Assembly: GCA_021851895.1 (NCBI GenBank) | Contig: JAJZQJ010000003.1 | Coordinates: forward strand, 63,431 to 111,674 | Length of the DNA stretch: 48,244 bases | Origin: a bacterium | GTDB taxonomy: Bacteria; Patescibacteriota; Minisyncoccia; Phycocordibacterales; UBA6899 | Reading direction: 5' to 3' | In this document: piece by piece, positions 32,881-41,101 of the stretch | How the letters are laid out: every line of letters begins with the position of its first letter | Position numbering within the stretch: position 1 is the first letter of the stretch | Made by a program: the position numbers and the translations under genes | The notes under the pieces: generated by a model | Seen by the model: only the letters and a program-made list of their open reading frames with translations | Database searches by the model: none | Told to the model about the DNA's origin: nothing

Positions 32881-33327
32881 ATGAAGGTAATACTTTTACA
32901 GAACATCCCAAAGGTGGGAAAGAAATACGAGCTCGTTGAGGTTGCTCCGGGCTATGCTCGAAACTTCCTCGTTGCTCGTGGTCTCGGTGAGATCGTGACT
33001 CGTTCGAACGTTGGACGTGTTGAGGAGCTCCAGAAGCGCCGTACGATCGAGGCAGCAAAGGAGGCTGCGCGTGTCGAGAAGGCACTTGCAACACTCGAGA
33101 AGACCAAGCTCACTTTTGCTCGTGAGGTCAATGAAGAGGGTCACCTCTATGCTCAGGTCACTATGCATGATATTGCAGAGGAGATCGAGAAGATTGCTGA
33201 GGTTGCAATTCCTGTCGCACAGATCCATGCTCCACACCAGATCAAGTCTGTTGGTGAGCACAAGGTTAAGGTGCAGGTTGGAGAGCATACTGCAGAAATT
33301 ACCGTAGAGGTTACTGCAGCAGCATAA
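32881..33327 (+). CDS. rplI: 50S ribosomal protein L9
   Basis: A 148-aa protein with the complete L9 layout: N-terminal rRNA-binding domain (MKVILLQNIPKVGKKYELVEVAPGYARNFLV, clear family signature), a long connecting helix (about 41-75), and a C-terminal domain (FAREVNEEGHLYAQVTMHDIAEEI..HQIKSVGEHKVKVQVGEH). L9 is reported to be missing in some CPR lineages, so its presence helps placement. There is no ribosome-binding site; a terminator follows. Confidence 0.96.
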   Translation: MKVILLQNIPKVGKKYELVEVAPGYARNFLVARGLGEIVTRSNVGRVEELQKRRTIEAAKEAARVEKALATLEKTKLTFAREVNEEGHLYAQVTMHDIAEEIEKIAEVAIPVAQIHAPHQIKSVGEHKVKVQVGEHTAEITVEVTAAA

Positions 33328-33329
33328 TA

Positions 33330-33363
33330 AAAGAAAAAGCCGTATTTTACGGCTTTTTCTTTT
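33330..33363 (+). terminator. Terminator after rplI
   Basis: 15-bp stem AAAGAAAAAGCCGTA/TACGGCTTTTTCTTT just after the stop. Confidence 0.85.
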
Positions 33364-33388
33364 AATTTCTCTGGCGGTCACTCTACTA

Positions 33389-33486
33389 TTGACATATTCA
33401 AATTTAATGATATAATGCTTGATAGGGTAGGTGGGATAGTCCCACTTACCAAGAGTTCTTCCGACAAACCCCACTCTGGGAGGGAG
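33389..33486 (+). promoter_or_regulatory. Consensus promoter, 5' hairpin leader and strong Shine-Dalgarno
   Basis: TTGACA (33389-33394), 16-base spacer, TATAAT (33411-33416). The predicted transcript begins with an 11-bp hairpin (33426-33450, GGTAGGTGGGA/TCCCACTTACC with a TAG loop) and ends with GGAGGGAG just before the ATG at 33489. This is the strongest expression signal in the window. The 5' hairpin could stabilise the mRNA or be a protein-binding site. Confidence 0.7.
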
Positions 33487-33488
33487 CT

Positions 33489-34352
33489 ATGTTCAAGTCG
33501 AAGTCCGTCATTACCATGATCTTCATGCTCATGATGGGCATGGTGCTGAGCGCGCAGAGCGCCGCGCACAAGTGGGCGCTTCCGCCGAGCGCGAAGCAGG
33601 GCGTCATCCGCTCCGTCTTCGCCACACAGTCCGAGGCCGAGGCGGCGTACGCGAACGGATCGTTCACGTATTACGAACCGAAGTTCCTCGGCCATGCGAC
33701 GCTGAAGCCGGCCGATGGGAAGACCACCAAGGTCTTCATGCTCGAACGTGACAGCGTCGTCGAGATGCTGGTGTTCGGCGGGAAGTACGCCTGGGTCGTG
33801 CTCAAGGAGGGAACCAAGTGCAGGTACAACCTGTACCCGGATGGTACGCCATTCGCGACCCCCTACGCGCTCGACGAGTGCGGGAACCCCATTCGCGCGA
33901 TCGCCTATCCCGGTCCGCGACTGACCCCGACTGCTCAGCCTGCTCCGGTCGCTGCGCAGACCCCGTCTGCTGCTCCGATCGTCGTTCAGGCTCCCGCGCC
34001 CGAGGTGAGGGTCATCCCCGCGCCTCCCGTGGTTGTGCAGACGCCAGCCCCCAAGGTCGTCGTCGAGCAGCCGGCTCCGGCTCCGGTCTATGGCCCAGCG
34101 CAGGGAAGGATGATTCTTCCTCCTCCCGCGCCGCGCTACTACGACCAGAAGCTGAACTTCCCGACCGACCCGCAGCCCGCCATCCCCGAGGTAAAAAAGA
34201 TCCACTGGGGCTGGAAGGTTGCTGGGGCCGTCATCCTGGGTGCCATCGTCTGGAAGGCGCTTGACCACAAGAAGGCACCCGATCAGCAGCGTGCGGTCGT
34301 CACCGACCCCCCGTCTGCCGGGCCCAATGGCGGTCTCGCTTTTCAGTGGTAG
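33489..34352 (+). CDS. GC-rich, proline-rich secreted/anchored protein, unknown function
   Basis: A 287-aa protein with a signal peptide (MFKSKSVITMIFMLMMGMVLSAQSAAHKW). Residues about 30-140 form a compact domain (SVFATQSEAEAAYANGSFTYYEP, MLVFGGKYAWVVLKEGTKCRYNLYPDGTPFATPY). A Pro/Ala/Val-rich linker follows (about 150-220, PAPVAAQTPSAAPIVV), then a late hydrophobic segment (GWKVAGAVILGAIVWKAL) and a polar tail. No family recognised. Its GC content, especially at third codon positions, is far above its neighbours. With its consensus promoter and strong ribosome site it is probably acquired, highly expressed, or both. Confidence 0.75.
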   Translation: MFKSKSVITMIFMLMMGMVLSAQSAAHKWALPPSAKQGVIRSVFATQSEAEAAYANGSFTYYEPKFLGHATLKPADGKTTKVFMLERDSVVEMLVFGGKYAWVVLKEGTKCRYNLYPDGTPFATPYALDECGNPIRAIAYPGPRLTPTAQPAPVAAQTPSAAPIVVQAPAPEVRVIPAPPVVVQTPAPKVVVEQPAPAPVYGPAQGRMILPPPAPRYYDQKLNFPTDPQPAIPEVKKIHWGWKVAGAVILGAIVWKALDHKKAPDQQRAVVTDPPSAGPNGGLAFQW

Positions 34353-34371
34353 GAAGCTCTCTGTATTGTTC

Positions 34372-34408
34372 AACCCCCGTCGCTCGACAGCGCGGGGGTT
34401 CTTTTTTC
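34372..34408 (+). terminator. Terminator after the proline-rich gene
   Basis: AACCCCCG/CGGGGGTT stem with an inner CGCT/AGCG arm, then CTTTTTTC. Confidence 0.85.
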
Positions 34409-34513
34409 TATTTACTGGACTTTATGGATGATTTTGATAGTGTTTTGAAACAGCATGAGTTTTGACCATAAGGGTCTTGACAATATGGAATAATCTGTTA
34501 CAATACTTTCACT

Positions 34514-37354
34514 ATGCAATTCACTGCAAAGATAAACAAAATAGCCATTGGTCTCCTCGTTACGTTGGGACTTTTTGCGCATGCTTCCGCAGCTCAGGCA
34601 AGCACCTCATCGGTGACTTGTAACTCAGCTACGCTTAATGGTCATACATCAACGACGGTGTTTCCCGTTAGTGTTTGGTTTGAGTGGGGAACAAATTCGA
34701 ATACCGTTTCATCGGGAGGTGGTACAAAGACCGCAGTGCAAGTGCTGAATGCGAATGCTTCATTCAGTCAGCCGCTTACGGGTCTCTCGCAGAACACTAC
34801 ATATTACTACCGTGCGATGGCACAGGATCATATCGGTCCTCTTACTGGTGCAGTCATCTCGTTCACCACACCATCTTGTGGAGGTAATGGAGGTGGCTCA
34901 ACAGTCGCTCCTTCAGCGACAACGAACAGTCCATCAAACATCGATAATTACTCGGCAACGCTGAATGGTTTTGTAGATCCGAAGGGATCGAATGATACCG
35001 TCCGCTGGTTCGAGTATGGATCAGGATACTATGGTTTTGATAGTTCAACTGCGCAAGTGAATGTAAATGGATCGGGAAACGTATCAGCGTATATCTCGAA
35101 CCTCTCTCCAAACACCAGTTATCGTTACCGTATCGTGGCTCGCAATAGCCAGGGTACGAGCTATGGTGCTACGATCAGCTTTAGGACCACTACGGGTGGT
35201 TCGAATGGTCAGGCACCATCAGCAACAACACGTGCAGCGTCGAATATCGACAATTACTCTGCAACCTTGAATGGTTATGTTGATACTAATGGTACGTCTG
35301 ATACTGCTCGTTGGTTCGAGTGGGGGACGAGCCAGAACAACATGTATCGTACAACGACGCATGTGAATATCGGCTATGCAGGTGATGCGTCAGCATATAT
35401 CTCAAGTCTCAATCAGAATACGACGTATTACTATCGTGTCGTCGCACAGAATTCGACCGGAACGAGCTATGGTCAGGTCCTGTCATTCACAACCAATGGA
35501 AGCAACAATAACAATGGACAGCTCCCGACGGTATCAACCAACAGTGCGTCGAGTATCGACAACTATTCTGCAACCTTAAATGGTTATGTGGATACCAATG
35601 GAACGAATGACACGACTCGATGGTTTGAATACGGTACGAGTCAGGGCAACCTCTATAACTCAACCTCGCGCGTTAATATTAGCTACGCGGGCAATGTGTC
35701 TGCGTATGTCTCAAATCTGTCTTCGAACACGACCTATTATTATCGTGTCGCTGCGCAGAATAGCCAGGGTACAGTCTATGGACAAGTATTGTCATTCACT
35801 ACCTATAACGGCGGTAATGGTAATCAGAACCTCACGGTCACAACGAATGCCGCATATAATATCGATAATTATTCTGCAACCCTTGCAGGATATGTGAATA
35901 CGAATGGTTCGAACTATGCTACTCGTTGGTTTGAATACGGAACGAGTTACTCAAACTTGAATAATTCAACCTCACGCATCGATGTCGGATATTCAGGTGA
36001 TGCTACGGCGTATATCTCGAATCTTTCATCAAACACGACCTATTACTTCCGTCTCGTTGCACAGAATAGTCAGGGAACGGTCTACGGTCAGACACTTTCA
36101 TTCACAACGAACGGTAACGGTGGAGGCGGTGGTGGATATTCGAATCTTCCACTTGTAACGACGCGCTCAGCAAGCAACGTCTTCTCGGCCGTCGCAACGA
36201 TAAACGGATATGTTGATACAAACGGTTCGGGTAATACCTACGGTTGGTTTGAGTGGGGTACGAATCAGAATCTTTCGCAGTCGACTTCACGTACATACAT
36301 AAGCAATGGTGGTACAAACATCGCTTCGAGCTTGACCGGTCTTTCACAGAATACAACGTACTACTATCGCGCTGTTGCACAGAACGATAGCGGAACCGTG
36401 CGCGGTTCTATTCTTACGTTCACAACTATGAATACGGGGAATACTGATACAACCGGTGCTCCAAGTGCGATCACAACGCTTCCTACGCAGATCACCAGCA
36501 CAAGTGCAATGTTGAATTCACTTGTCGTTAGTGGTGGAACAGAGCCAGTGCGTGCTTGGTTCGAGTGGGGAACGACCCAATCGCTCAGTCATAGTACTGC
36601 GTCTGTAAATCTTGGTAGCGTGCCATCAGTGCGTCATGCACAGACCATCTATGGCCTTACATCGGGTACGACATACTATTTCCGGGTTGTTGCAGAAAAT
36701 GATCACGGAAAGAGTTACGGCATCATAAGAAGCTTCGTCGCACGATATCCTGTTGTCGTGACTCCAAAGCCAGTAACACCGAAGACTACGGTAAAGGTGA
36801 TCGAAAAGCCGGTATATGTCCATGCAGAGGGCATAAACAGCCTTGTCATGCTCACGATCACTGGCGGTGCTGATACGATTTCAAAGGGTGAGCATCGTAC
36901 ATACCATGTAACATGGAAGAACGATAGCACACAGAACCTTACGAATGTCGTCCTTCGCGTTCTTGTCCCACAGACAATGAACTTCGAAAGTGCTGATTCA
37001 GGAACATTCTCAAAGGTAGACAATACACTTACTATCGAACTCGACCGCCTCAATGTAGGTGATTCGGGCGAGACGAATCTCGTTCTTAATGGTGGTGATG
37101 GTCTTCGCATTGGCGACCTTGTTGTCACAACTGCAAACATCGTCTATACCGATGAGTCGAGCGTTCAGGGAAATGCACTCGCATACACCACGCAGCGCGT
37201 TGTCGATGGTGGTGGGGCAGTGCTGGGAGCAAGTGTTGGAGCAGCAGCATTCCCAATGATGCTTCTCGGATGGCTTCTCCTCCTCATCCTCCTCGTGATA
37301 TTGATCATACTTTCAATGCATCTCTATCGTAAGCTTAAGGAAGGAACAAATTAA
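34514..37354 (+). CDS. Large surface protein with seven Fn3-like repeats
   Basis: A 946-aa protein with an N-terminal signal peptide (IAIGLLVTLGLFAHASAAQA). Seven roughly 90-100-residue repeats run from about residue 32 to 750, each with the core ATLNGYVDTNG..RWFEYGTS..NTTYYYR..AQNSQGT..GQVLSFTT (Fn3-like), joined by Gly/Asn-rich linkers. A Pro/Lys linker (VVVTPKPVTPKTTVKV) and a DUF11-like domain (YHVTWKNDSTQNLTNVVLRVLVP) follow, and then a C-terminal membrane helix (FPMMLLGWLLLLILLVILIILSM) with a basic tail. The protein is displayed on the cell surface, probably for adhesion or host contact. TACAAT lies just before the ATG. Confidence 0.9.
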   Translation: MQFTAKINKIAIGLLVTLGLFAHASAAQASTSSVTCNSATLNGHTSTTVFPVSVWFEWGTNSNTVSSGGGTKTAVQVLNANASFSQPLTGLSQNTTYYYRAMAQDHIGPLTGAVISFTTPSCGGNGGGSTVAPSATTNSPSNIDNYSATLNGFVDPKGSNDTVRWFEYGSGYYGFDSSTAQVNVNGSGNVSAYISNLSPNTSYRYRIVARNSQGTSYGATISFRTTTGGSNGQAPSATTRAASNIDNYSATLNGYVDTNGTSDTARWFEWGTSQNNMYRTTTHVNIGYAGDASAYISSLNQNTTYYYRVVAQNSTGTSYGQVLSFTTNGSNNNNGQLPTVSTNSASSIDNYSATLNGYVDTNGTNDTTRWFEYGTSQGNLYNSTSRVNISYAGNVSAYVSNLSSNTTYYYRVAAQNSQGTVYGQVLSFTTYNGGNGNQNLTVTTNAAYNIDNYSATLAGYVNTNGSNYATRWFEYGTSYSNLNNSTSRIDVGYSGDATAYISNLSSNTTYYFRLVAQNSQGTVYGQTLSFTTNGNGGGGGGYSNLPLVTTRSASNVFSAVATINGYVDTNGSGNTYGWFEWGTNQNLSQSTSRTYISNGGTNIASSLTGLSQNTTYYYRAVAQNDSGTVRGSILTFTTMNTGNTDTTGAPSAITTLPTQITSTSAMLNSLVVSGGTEPVRAWFEWGTTQSLSHSTASVNLGSVPSVRHAQTIYGLTSGTTYYFRVVAENDHGKSYGIIRSFVARYPVVVTPKPVTPKTTVKVIEKPVYVHAEGINSLVMLTITGGADTISKGEHRTYHVTWKNDSTQNLTNVVLRVLVPQTMNFESADSGTFSKVDNTLTIELDRLNVGDSGETNLVLNGGDGLRIGDLVVTTANIVYTDESSVQGNALAYTTQRVVDGGGAVLGASVGAAAFPMMLLGWLLLLILLVILIILSMHLYRKLKEGTN

Positions 37355-37358
37355 AAAA

Positions 37359-37388
37359 CAAGAGCCCAATTTGGGCTCTTGTTTTTTT
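37359..37388 (+). terminator. Terminator after the Fn3-repeat gene
   Basis: CAAGAGCCC/GGGCTCTTG hairpin followed by seven Ts. Confidence 0.85.
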
Positions 37389-37402
37389 GGTCTATATAAA
37401 AT

Positions 37403-37430
37403 AAAATCCCCAAGAGTCTTGGGGAATTTT
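37403..37430 (-). terminator. Terminator of rpmA
   Basis: AAAATCCCCAAGA/TCTTGGGGAATTTT hairpin a few bases beyond the rpmA stop on the minus strand. Confidence 0.8.
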
Positions 37431-37432
37431 AT

Positions 37433-37708
37433 TTATGCAGAGAGATATGCCATCTTGTGCATCTTCTTGTTACCGTCGAAACCGATCTTGCGAACGGTCT
37501 TGAACTTGACGGTACCATCCTTCACTGCATAGAGTGTGTGATCCTTGCCCACTTTGACACCCTCACCGGCTACAACGCGAGTACCACGCTGGCGAACGAT
37601 GATGTTGCCAACGATTGCCTTCTGACCGTCATGGAGCTTTACGCCAAGATATTTTGGCTTTGAGTCGGTGAGGTTTCTAGCGGTACCTCCGGCCTTTTTG
37701 GTCGACAT
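37433..37708 (-). CDS. rpmA: 50S ribosomal protein L27
   Basis: A 91-aa protein matching L27: [56 protein letters not shown] and VKFKTVRK. The N terminus begins directly with the mature-like STKKAGG tail that reaches into the peptidyl-transferase centre, so no Firmicutes-type prepeptide is present. The usual partner rplU (L21) is not adjacent. It has its own promoter (TTGATA-16-TATACT on the minus strand) and a leader of about 57 bases. Confidence 0.95.
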   Translation of the reverse strand: MSTKKAGGTARNLTDSKPKYLGVKLHDGQKAIVGNIIVRQRGTRVVAGEGVKVGKDHTLYAVKDGTVKFKTVRKIGFDGNKKMHKMAYLSA

Positions 37709-38130
37709 GGTGTATTGGGATTATGGATAAAATTAAGGCGCCGTGCACATACGGTGCCCAACGTGCTGATTAGTATAGCAGAAAGTTCAAAAATATCAAG
37801 TCCGTTATCCTCAGGAGGGCAGCTTTCGAGCAGAGTGTAATTTACACCTCGATATTGCTCCAAAAGGGCCCAAAATCGTTGCGACACATATATGATCTTG
37901 TTGTAAATTGCACACAAACGTGAATCATGCTATACAATGGATAGTATGCTGGGCGCTTTCGCATATATTCATTTTACTATACTTATATAAATAAGTGAGA
38001 TATCCACAGTGTATGCACAATAGTTACAATTGACACTGTAGTGCAGCCTGTGTATACTAACCTAGCTTACCAGTCATTGAACGCGAAAAATTAATGCGCT
38101 CGATGGTAGTTAATAATTAAAAAACGCGTA
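37709..38130. other. 422-bp divergent intergenic region, rpmA / HxlR regulator
   Basis: Minus strand: rpmA promoter (-35 at plus 37794-37799, -10 at 37772-37777) and a leader with the near-palindrome GGCGCCGTGCACATACGGTGCC. Plus strand: the HxlR-gene promoter. Between them lie A/T-rich DNA and two sites one base off a DnaA box (ATATCCACA about 38000, GTATGCACA about 38011), which could also be operators. No credible gene seen. Confidence 0.5.
38030..38058 (+). promoter_or_regulatory. Consensus sigma-70 promoter of the HxlR-type gene
   Basis: TTGACA (38030-38035), 17-base spacer, TATACT (38053-38058). The predicted leader is about 65 bases, longer than for most genes here, which leaves room for autoregulation. 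Confidence 0.75.
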
Positions 38131-38451
38131 ATGAAAAAGTACACGAAGAAGAACATCCATTCTCCAATCGAGAACACCCTTCAGGTGATCGGGAGCAAGT
38201 GGACGGTCTTGATTATTCGAGAGCTCATGGACGGAACACGTCGATTCGGCGAGCTTGAGCGAGCATTGACCGGTATTAGTCCTCGCACGCTCTCAATGCG
38301 CCTTGGCGACATGGAGGGTCACGGCATTATCGAGCGCAAGGTCTTTCCTGAAGTACCTCCACGCGTAGAGTACAAGCTTTCTCCACTCGGAAAGACACTT
38401 GAGCCGGTCCTTAAGACCATGTCGAATTGGGGTTCTTCTGTAAAGAAGTAA
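38131..38451 (+). CDS. HxlR-family winged-helix transcriptional regulator
   Basis: A 106-aa MarR-like regulator: SPIENTLQVIGSKWTVLIIRELMDGTRRFGELERALTGISPRTLSMRLGDMEGHGIIERKVF, then the wing VPPRVEYKLSPLGKTLEPVL. Length and pattern are typical. The N-terminal Cys that serves redox or aldehyde sensing in many members (CPIE..) is Ser here, so sensing must differ. The target is unknown; its own promoter with nearby palindromic sites is a candidate. Confidence 0.9.
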   Translation: MKKYTKKNIHSPIENTLQVIGSKWTVLIIRELMDGTRRFGELERALTGISPRTLSMRLGDMEGHGIIERKVFPEVPPRVEYKLSPLGKTLEPVLKTMSNWGSSVKK

Positions 38452-38482
38452 TCACGTTTCAGACAGACACGCACACGTCAAA

Positions 38483-38528
38483 CAAAACATACACAGAGAA
38501 TTCGCCGGAAGGCGTCTTTTTTGTTTTG
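38483..38528 (+). terminator. Putative terminator after the HxlR-type gene
   Basis: Short stem CGCC-GGAA-GGCG followed by TCTTTTTTGTTTT, with an outer AACAAAACA/TTTTGTTTT arm. Weaker than the others. Confidence 0.5.
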
Positions 38529-38569
38529 TCTCTTGTGTTCCGTCGCATTATGGCTTACTATTGCCGCAT

Positions 38570-39670
38570 ATGCCATTATCTATCGGTATCGTCGGGCTTC
38601 CGAATGTCGGAAAGTCCACACTATTCAACGCCCTGACGAAAAAAGGAGCCGAAACTGCAAACTACCCATTTTGTACTATTGACCCATCGGTGGGTGTAGT
38701 GACGGTACCTGATGAGCGACTTTATAAGCTCGCAGATTTCTCGAAGACGCAGCGCACGATTCCCGCAATCGTCGAATTCGTTGATATTGCAGGGCTCGTG
38801 AAGGGTGCGTCTGAGGGGCAAGGCCTCGGCAACAAGTTTCTTTCAAATATCCGCGAGACTGATGCGATAGCAGAGGTCGTGCGTATTTTTGAGGATAGCG
38901 AGATCATTCATGTCGATGGACGTATCGATCCCGTGCATGATATTGAGGTCATCAATATGGAACTCATTCTCGCGGATCTTCAGACGGTAACTAATAGGGA
39001 ACAGAATATCGCGAAAGATGTAAAGCGCGGTGATAAGCTGGCGCTCAAGGAGGATGCGCTCGTAAAGAAGCTACGTTCTCTCCTCGAATCAGAGAAACTT
39101 GCGAACAACCTCTTACTTGAAGACCCCGAGGAGCAAAAGATCGCACGTCAGCTTAATTTGCTGACAATGAAGCCGTTTCTCTATATTCTCAACAAGAAAG
39201 CAGGTGGCAAGAACCTCGACGAAATGAATGATCCGCGATATGAAGCGCTCCTTCAGCGTCTCTCGTCAATGGGTGCCCGTTATGTTGTTGTCGATGCACG
39301 TATCAGTGAAGAGCTTAATGCATTTGAAGGTGAGGAGCGTAAGCAATTCGCCGATGAACTCGGTGTGAAAGATGATGGAATCGATAGGCTCATAAAGGCA
39401 GGATACGATCTCCTTGGCCTTATGACCTACTTCACTACTGGAGTACAGGAAACACGCGCCTGGACCATAAAACAGAGATCTACGGCACCAGTTGCTGGCA
39501 TGGCCATTCATACAGACTTTAAGGATAAGTTCATCCGAGCAGAGGTCATCAACTGGAAAACCCTTCTTGATGCTGGCTCATTCGGCGTTGCACGTGAGAA
39601 GGGGTTGGTGCGTACAGAGGGCAAAGAATATATAGTCGAGGATGGCGATGTCATAGAGTTTAAGATTTAA
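38570..39670 (+). CDS. ychF: Obg-like ATPase YchF
   Basis: A 366-aa ribosome-associated P-loop ATPase: [29 protein letters not shown] (G1/G2), [22 protein letters not shown] (G3), and LNKKAG in place of the GTPase NKxD motif, which gives ATP preference. A coiled-coil middle and the C-terminal TGS domain ([29 protein letters not shown]) complete it. The ATG at 38570 is preferred over a TTG 9 bases earlier because the conserved N terminus starts there. Confidence 0.95.
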   Translation: MPLSIGIVGLPNVGKSTLFNALTKKGAETANYPFCTIDPSVGVVTVPDERLYKLADFSKTQRTIPAIVEFVDIAGLVKGASEGQGLGNKFLSNIRETDAIAEVVRIFEDSEIIHVDGRIDPVHDIEVINMELILADLQTVTNREQNIAKDVKRGDKLALKEDALVKKLRSLLESEKLANNLLLEDPEEQKIARQLNLLTMKPFLYILNKKAGGKNLDEMNDPRYEALLQRLSSMGARYVVVDARISEELNAFEGEERKQFADELGVKDDGIDRLIKAGYDLLGLMTYFTTGVQETRAWTIKQRSTAPVAGMAIHTDFKDKFIRAEVINWKTLLDAGSFGVAREKGLVRTEGKEYIVEDGDVIEFKI

Positions 39671-39699
39671 AAAAAACACCCGATATGGGGTGTTTTTTT
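39671..39699 (+). terminator. Terminator after ychF
   Basis: AAAACACCC/GGGGTGTTTT-type hairpin with a seven-T tail. Confidence 0.8.
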
Positions 39700-39829
39700 G
39701 CAAAAGACACATTAACTTGGTTGTTAGTTCTTTCTGGTGAAGAAATGGGGATAAAAATGAAGCTATACACATGTTGTTTTGACACGAACATGGTATACTG
39801 TGGCCAGCACGCATTGCGCGTTTTTAAAC

Positions 39830-41062
39830 ATGCCACGAGTTCCAAAGATTTTAATGCTAGGCTGGGAGCTACCTCCACACAACAGTGGCGGTCTTGGTGT
39901 GGCATGTGAAGGTTTGAGCCGCGGCTTAGCGGAACAAGGGGCACAAATCACCTTTCTTCTCCCATTTTACGGAAAGGACGACACGCACGGATACATGGAC
40001 GTCCATGCGATGGTCAATGCTCAGACGACAGACATAGAGACTTTGAAATCCTATGCGCGCCTCCTCGCTTCGCCATACATGTCTGAGCTCGAATATGCAG
40101 AACTACTTGAGCGCACCCCAGGTCTTTCTCTCTATGGGGCCTCACTCTTTCAGCTTGTTGAGCTTTTCGTTGATTATGCTGACCGTATGTCTCATTCGGT
40201 CGATTTCGATATCATCCACGCACATGACTGGCTGACCTATCTCGCGGGTATAAGAATCAAAGAAAGAACAGGGAAGCCACTTATCGTACACGTACATGCT
40301 ACGGAGTATGATCGCACGGGCGATAATCCGAATCCGAAGATCAGAGATATCGAATTAAAGGGTCTTCATGCGGCGGATGCGGTCATCACGGTTTCTGGGC
40401 ACACAAAAAGGATCGTCGAATCTCGCTATGGAATTCCAGCAAATAAGATATATGTCGTACACAACGGCGTGCTTCCTGTTGTACCGGTAAAAAGACTTCC
40501 ACCCGGTATTGGATTGCTTCGCGCACAAGGGAACAACATCGTCCTCTTTGTGGGGCGACTTACAATACAAAAAGGACCTGAATATTTCATCAAAACTGCA
40601 AAGAGGGTGCTCGAATACTTACCAAAGACCATTTTCCTCGTTTCGGGGTCTGGAGACATGGAACATCAAATGATGGACCTTGCCGCATCACTTGGCATCT
40701 CATCGAACGTCATCTTTATGGGATTTCTGAGAGGAGGTGAGCTTTCAGAAACCTATGGCAGTGCAGATATCTATATCATGCCGTCAGTCTCCGAGCCTTT
40801 CGGAATAACGGCGCTCGAGGCAGCGCAGCACGGTGCAGCGCTCCTCATCTCCAAGCAGTCTGGTGCAAAAGAGGTCATCGGCGGTGCAATGCATGCAGAT
40901 TTCTGGGACATCGACGAGATGGCAAATTCCGTGATCGCTATCCTTCAAAGTCCAGGCTTGCGCAGGACAATGCGCGAACACGCAAGAGATGATGCTGCGC
41001 GAGCGACCTGGGATCTTGCAGCAGAGAAGACGACTGATGTCTATAAACTCTTTTTGAAATGA
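39830..41062 (+). CDS. Glycogen/starch synthase-like glycosyltransferase
   Basis: A 410-aa GT-B enzyme. The N-terminal domain starts ILMLGWELPPHNSGGLGVACEGLSRGLAEQG, the GT5/GT4 donor-loop motif, with HAHDWLTYLAGI. The C-terminal domain has VGRLTIQKGPEYFIKTA, MGFLRGGELSETYGSADIYIMPS and EPFGITALEAAQHGAALL with the catalytic Glu pair. GT5 enzymes extend alpha-1,4-glucan from ADP- or UDP-glucose. It is shorter than typical GlgA (about 480 aa). It is first in a tight operon of alpha-glucan and hexose enzymes, which supports a storage-glucan role. Confidence 0.85.
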   Translation: MPRVPKILMLGWELPPHNSGGLGVACEGLSRGLAEQGAQITFLLPFYGKDDTHGYMDVHAMVNAQTTDIETLKSYARLLASPYMSELEYAELLERTPGLSLYGASLFQLVELFVDYADRMSHSVDFDIIHAHDWLTYLAGIRIKERTGKPLIVHVHATEYDRTGDNPNPKIRDIELKGLHAADAVITVSGHTKRIVESRYGIPANKIYVVHNGVLPVVPVKRLPPGIGLLRAQGNNIVLFVGRLTIQKGPEYFIKTAKRVLEYLPKTIFLVSGSGDMEHQMMDLAASLGISSNVIFMGFLRGGELSETYGSADIYIMPSVSEPFGITALEAAQHGAALLISKQSGAKEVIGGAMHADFWDIDEMANSVIAILQSPGLRRTMREHARDDAARATWDLAAEKTTDVYKLFLK

Positions 41063-41101
41063 CCATTCGTGTCATTAATCGCATCAAACGATAAAACACA
41101 C

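Noticed and set aside
33378-34373. 331-codon open frame on the minus strand
   Set aside because: It mirrors the GC-rich proline-rich gene; its sequence is Arg/Gly/Asp-rich without domains, while the plus frame has promoter, ribosome site, signal peptide and terminator.
37639-37917. Possible rplU (L21) on the minus strand upstream of rpmA
   Set aside because: The translated sequence has no L21 motif and overlaps the rpmA start in another frame.
37980-38020. Replication origin near rpmA
   Set aside because: Only two imperfect DnaA-like sites, no dnaA or dnaN nearby, and no strand-bias switch.
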